Assembly (NCBI GenBank): GCA_963806955.1
Contig: CAWDZG010000001.1
Span: 620,001 to 684,000 of the forward strand
Source: Gaiellasilicea sp963806955
GTDB lineage: Bacteria > Actinomycetota > Thermoleophilia > Gaiellales > Gaiellaceae
Reading direction: 5' to 3'
Length of the DNA: 64,000 nt
Made by a program: the position numbers and the translations under genes. Under the pieces are notes generated by a model. That model ran no database searches. It worked only from the letters and a program-made list of their open reading frames with translations, and was not told the DNA's origin. Of this stretch, positions 61,949 to 64,000 are shown in pieces; position 1 is the first letter of the stretch, and every line of letters starts with the position of its first letter.

Positions 61949-62560
61949 TCAGACGCGCGCGATGTCGGGCATCAGGCGCCCGTCGTCGCCCAGCTGCGCA
62001 TTCCAGACCTGGTAGCCCGTCTCGAGATCGCCGAGGTCGTGGCCACGCTCGGCCAGCCGGAGCGGCTGCGCGGCGTCCGGCGAGACGCGGTACTGGTACC
62101 AGGAGATCTCCCACGCGACGGTGACGACCATCTCACCGCTGACACCCGAGAGCGGGACGATCGACGCCTTCGGGGAACCGAGGCTCTTGGCGACGCCGGC
62201 GACCGTGCGCCGGTGCGGGCTCGAGTTGAAGAGGTCGGCCGCCTCGACGACGGCGAGCTCGGGCTCGGACAGCCGGCGCAGGATCGGCTCCGGTGCGACC
62301 GGCGCCTCCTCGGCGCGGCGCGAGGTGCCGAGCAGGCTCCCCCAGCGGCTCTTGCGGCGCCGCTCCTCGAGCGAGACCTTCGGCATGGAGGGGCTCCCCT
62401 CGCGCAGCCAGCCGTGCTCGAGCGCGATCTCGGCGCAGAGCGGGCAGACGTCGACGTACTCGCCACCGTCGGGGGAGAACCGGATCGCGTGCTCTCCCAT
62501 CAGCAGCGAGCGCTCGCAGATCGCACAGACCCTCGAGGTGCCGATGCGGGTCACACGCAT
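61949..62560 (-). CDS. Protein with N-terminal zinc finger, unknown function
   Basis: 203 residues, intact. The first 45 residues hold CAICERS and CPLCAE, two C-x2-C pairs about 26 residues apart, as in treble-clef zinc fingers. A charged linker (LEERRRKSRWGSL) leads to a C-terminal domain (LFNSSPHRRTVAGVAKSLG, VTVAWEISWYQYRV) of unknown fold. TACGGT (62567-62572) ends 6 nt before the ATG, with TGC just ahead of it as in extended -10 promoters. Confidence 0.65.
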   Translation of the reverse strand: MRVTRIGTSRVCAICERSLLMGEHAIRFSPDGGEYVDVCPLCAEIALEHGWLREGSPSMPKVSLEERRRKSRWGSLLGTSRRAEEAPVAPEPILRRLSEPELAVVEAADLFNSSPHRRTVAGVAKSLGSPKASIVPLSGVSGEMVVTVAWEISWYQYRVSPDAAQPLRLAERGHDLGDLETGYQVWNAQLGDDGRLMPDIARV

Positions 62561-62566
62561 CCGCCG

Positions 62567-62572
62567 ACCGTA
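62567..62572 (-). promoter_or_regulatory. -10 box of the zinc-finger gene (leaderless)
   Basis: TACGGT on the minus strand, preceded by TGC (extended -10 form), ends 6 nt before ATG 62560. Confidence 0.5.
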
Positions 62573-62609
62573 GCAAACACTCCTGTGTTATCCACAGGCC
62601 CGGTCGGCA

Positions 62610-64000
62610 TCAGTGCGACGCGGCGGCTTCGCGCTCGCGTTTGGTCTCCTCGATCACTTTTTGGGCCACGTGTGACGGCACCTCGTCATAGCGGAGGAAG
62701 TGCATCGAGTAGTCCCCCCTGCCGCCCGTGATCGACGTCAGGGTCTGCAGGTAGGTGAGCATCTCGGCCATCGGCACCTCTGCCCTGATCGTCGTCATCC
62801 CGGACGCGGGCTCCATCCCGTGCAGGCGTCCCCGGCGGGAGTTGAGGTCGCCGTTGACCGCGCCGACCGCCTCGTCCGGCACGGTGACCTCGAGCTCCAT
62901 GATCGGCTCGAGCAGGGCCGGCTCCGCCTTGGCGTAGGCGTCCTTGAAGGCCATCGAGCCGGCGATCTTGAACGCCATCTCCGACGAGTCGACCGTGTGG
63001 TAGGAGCCGTCGACGAGCAGCACGCGCACGCCCTGCACCGGCGCGCCCGCCAGCTCGCCGTGGTGCATCGCCTCCTGGATCCCCTTGTCGACGGCGGGCC
63101 GGAAGCCCTGCGGGATCACACCGCCGACGATCTTGTCGACGAACTCGTAGCCGACGTTGCCGTCGATCGGCTCGAGCACGATCGTGCAGTCGCCGAACTG
63201 GCCGCGCCCGCCCGTCTGCTTCTTGTAGCGCGCGTGGGCCTTCGACTCCTTCCTGATCGTCTCCAGGTAGGGCACACGCGGCGGGTGCAGGTCGACGTCG
63301 ACGCCGAACCGGCGCTTGGCCCGGCCGAGCGCGACCTCGACGTGCATCTGGCTCATCCCGGAGAGGATCTCCTCGCCCGTCTGCTGGTCGCGACGGAGCC
63401 GCAGCGTCGGATCCTCCTCGGCGAGCCGCCTGACGGCCTGCGCGACCTTCTCCTCGTCGCCCTTCACCTTCGGCGTCACGGCGAAGCTCATCACGGGCTC
63501 GGGGAAGCCGATCTCGGGCACGTCCGTCTCGACCTCCCGGTCGAGCAGGAGATCGCCGGTCTGCACCTCCTTCAGCTTGGCGACCGCCCCGATGTCCCCC
63601 GGCCCGAACTCCTCGGCGGGGATGTGCTCCTTCCCCTGCTGGAAGAGGAGCGAGCCCATCCGCTCCTTCGCGTGTGTCCGGGCGTCGACGAGCGTCTGGT
63701 CGGGCCGGACGGAGCCCTGGAGGACGCGAAAGAGGTTGATCCGGCCCGCGAACGGGTCGGCGATCGTCTTGAAGACGAACGCAGCCGTCTCCGCGCCGTC
63801 GATGTGCGTGATCGAACCGGCCTTCGCCGGCGACGGCACGCCCTCGACGATCAGGTCGAGCAGCGCGTGGCTGCCGAGGTTCTTCGTCGCCACGCCACAT
63901 GCGACCGGGAAGACCTCGCCACGGGTGACCGCATCCTTGAGCGCGTGCGCGACCTCCTCGACACCGAGCTCCCCGCCCTCGAGGTACTTCTCCATCAGCG
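62610..64000 (-). CDS. EF-G-like translational GTPase, N-terminal part outside window
   Basis: The C-terminal 460 or more residues of an elongation factor G-type GTPase; the GTP-binding domain would lie beyond 64000. Domain II (TIADPFAGRINLFRVLQGSV), domain III (EEDPTLRLRRDQQTGEEILS, GMSQMHVEVALGRAKRRFGV), domain IV (GFRPAVDKGIQEAMHHGELA) and domain V (EPIMELEVTVPDEAVGAVNG, GMTTIRAEVPMAEMLTYLQT) are all present. The sequence looks like the EF-G paralogue (EF-G2/FusA2-like) rather than the main EF-G, given the diverged domain IV. The stop is at 62610. Confidence 0.88.
   Translation of the reverse strand, partial: LMEKYLEGGELGVEEVAHALKDAVTRGEVFPVACGVATKNLGSHALLDLIVEGVPSPAKAGSITHIDGAETAAFVFKTIADPFAGRINLFRVLQGSVRPDQTLVDARTHAKERMGSLLFQQGKEHIPAEEFGPGDIGAVAKLKEVQTGDLLLDREVETDVPEIGFPEPVMSFAVTPKVKGDEEKVAQAVRRLAEEDPTLRLRRDQQTGEEILSGMSQMHVEVALGRAKRRFGVDVDLHPPRVPYLETIRKESKAHARYKKQTGGRGQFGDCTIVLEPIDGNVGYEFVDKIVGGVIPQGFRPAVDKGIQEAMHHGELAGAPVQGVRVLLVDGSYHTVDSSEMAFKIAGSMAFKDAYAKAEPALLEPIMELEVTVPDEAVGAVNGDLNSRRGRLHGMEPASGMTTIRAEVPMAEMLTYLQTLTSITGGRGDYSMHFLRYDEVPSHVAQKVIEETKREREAAASH

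Overview
The window comes from a high-GC (by eye about 70%) bacterium. Several features point to a deep-branching actinobacterium: an actinobacterial-looking rrn operon, GTG, TTG and apparently CTG starts, a secreted Rpf-like transglycosylase-fold protein, RskA-type anti-sigma control, and many leaderless genes with a TANNNT -10 box 5-9 nt before the start codon. I favour class Thermoleophilia (Gaiellales/Solirubrobacterales), but this is inference; the 16S sequence at 10081-11627 would settle it. No phage, insertion sequence, plasmid function or CRISPR array was seen. This is ordinary chromosome, mostly short operons.

Layout. 1-6.6 kb: the end of a subtilase gene, tRNA-Asn, a dgt-dnaG operon, a divergently transcribed SDR / histidine-phosphatase pair, a small Sm-like protein and an M48 peptidase. 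6.6-12 kb: one rrn operon on the minus strand (16S-23S-5S, no spacer tRNA), with processing stems and an attenuator-like leader; its promoter overlaps the tyrS stop. 12-16.8 kb: tyrS, an FMN hydroxyacid dehydrogenase, a TPR protein and a DUF4331 protein. 16.9-20 kb: an ECF sigma factor, its RskA-like anti-sigma factor, a tandemly duplicated lipoprotein and a membrane protein. One bipartite promoter motif (CGAACCG-N15-CGAA) precedes the sigma gene, the DUF4331 gene and the lipoprotein gene, so these form a probable self-contained regulon. 20-29 kb: recQ, a class A penicillin-binding protein, a 3-methyladenine glycosylase, a RemA-like protein, a DegT aminotransferase, ilvE and a YbaK deacylase. 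29-32 kb: serA with a class V aminotransferase (serine synthesis). 32.7-35.3 kb: the Rpf-like protein and a cupredoxin-like / membrane protein pair. 35.3-39.6 kb: gatCAB, a cold-shock protein and folD. 39.6-42.8 kb: an HMG-CoA reductase-like enzyme, a di-iron protein, a hotdog thioesterase and an APH-type kinase. 42.8-47 kb: an arginase-family enzyme and a PQQ dehydrogenase with a fused cytochrome c. 47-49 kb: a cluster of 21-53 aa proteins beside a cytosolic TPR protein with a Rap-Phr-like gene order. 50-52.7 kb: a PilB/GspE ATPase and a PAP2 protein. 52.7-58.5 kb: two glycosyltransferases, a GH5-like enzyme and a GH130 phosphorylase, probably for a mannose-type glycan. 58.6-64 kb: a cupin protein, tRNA-Gly, RNase HI, an aldehyde dehydrogenase and an EF-G-like GTPase cut by the window end.

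Two global cautions. First, about thirty apparent single-base frameshifts break otherwise good genes, including essential ones (dnaG, gatB), while many long genes are intact. This looks more like consensus error in the assembly than gene decay; where I give one span for such a gene, the frameshift positions are approximate. Second, promoter calls are by eye. The leaderless pattern is strong because it recurs at about twenty starts, but any single site is only suggestive.
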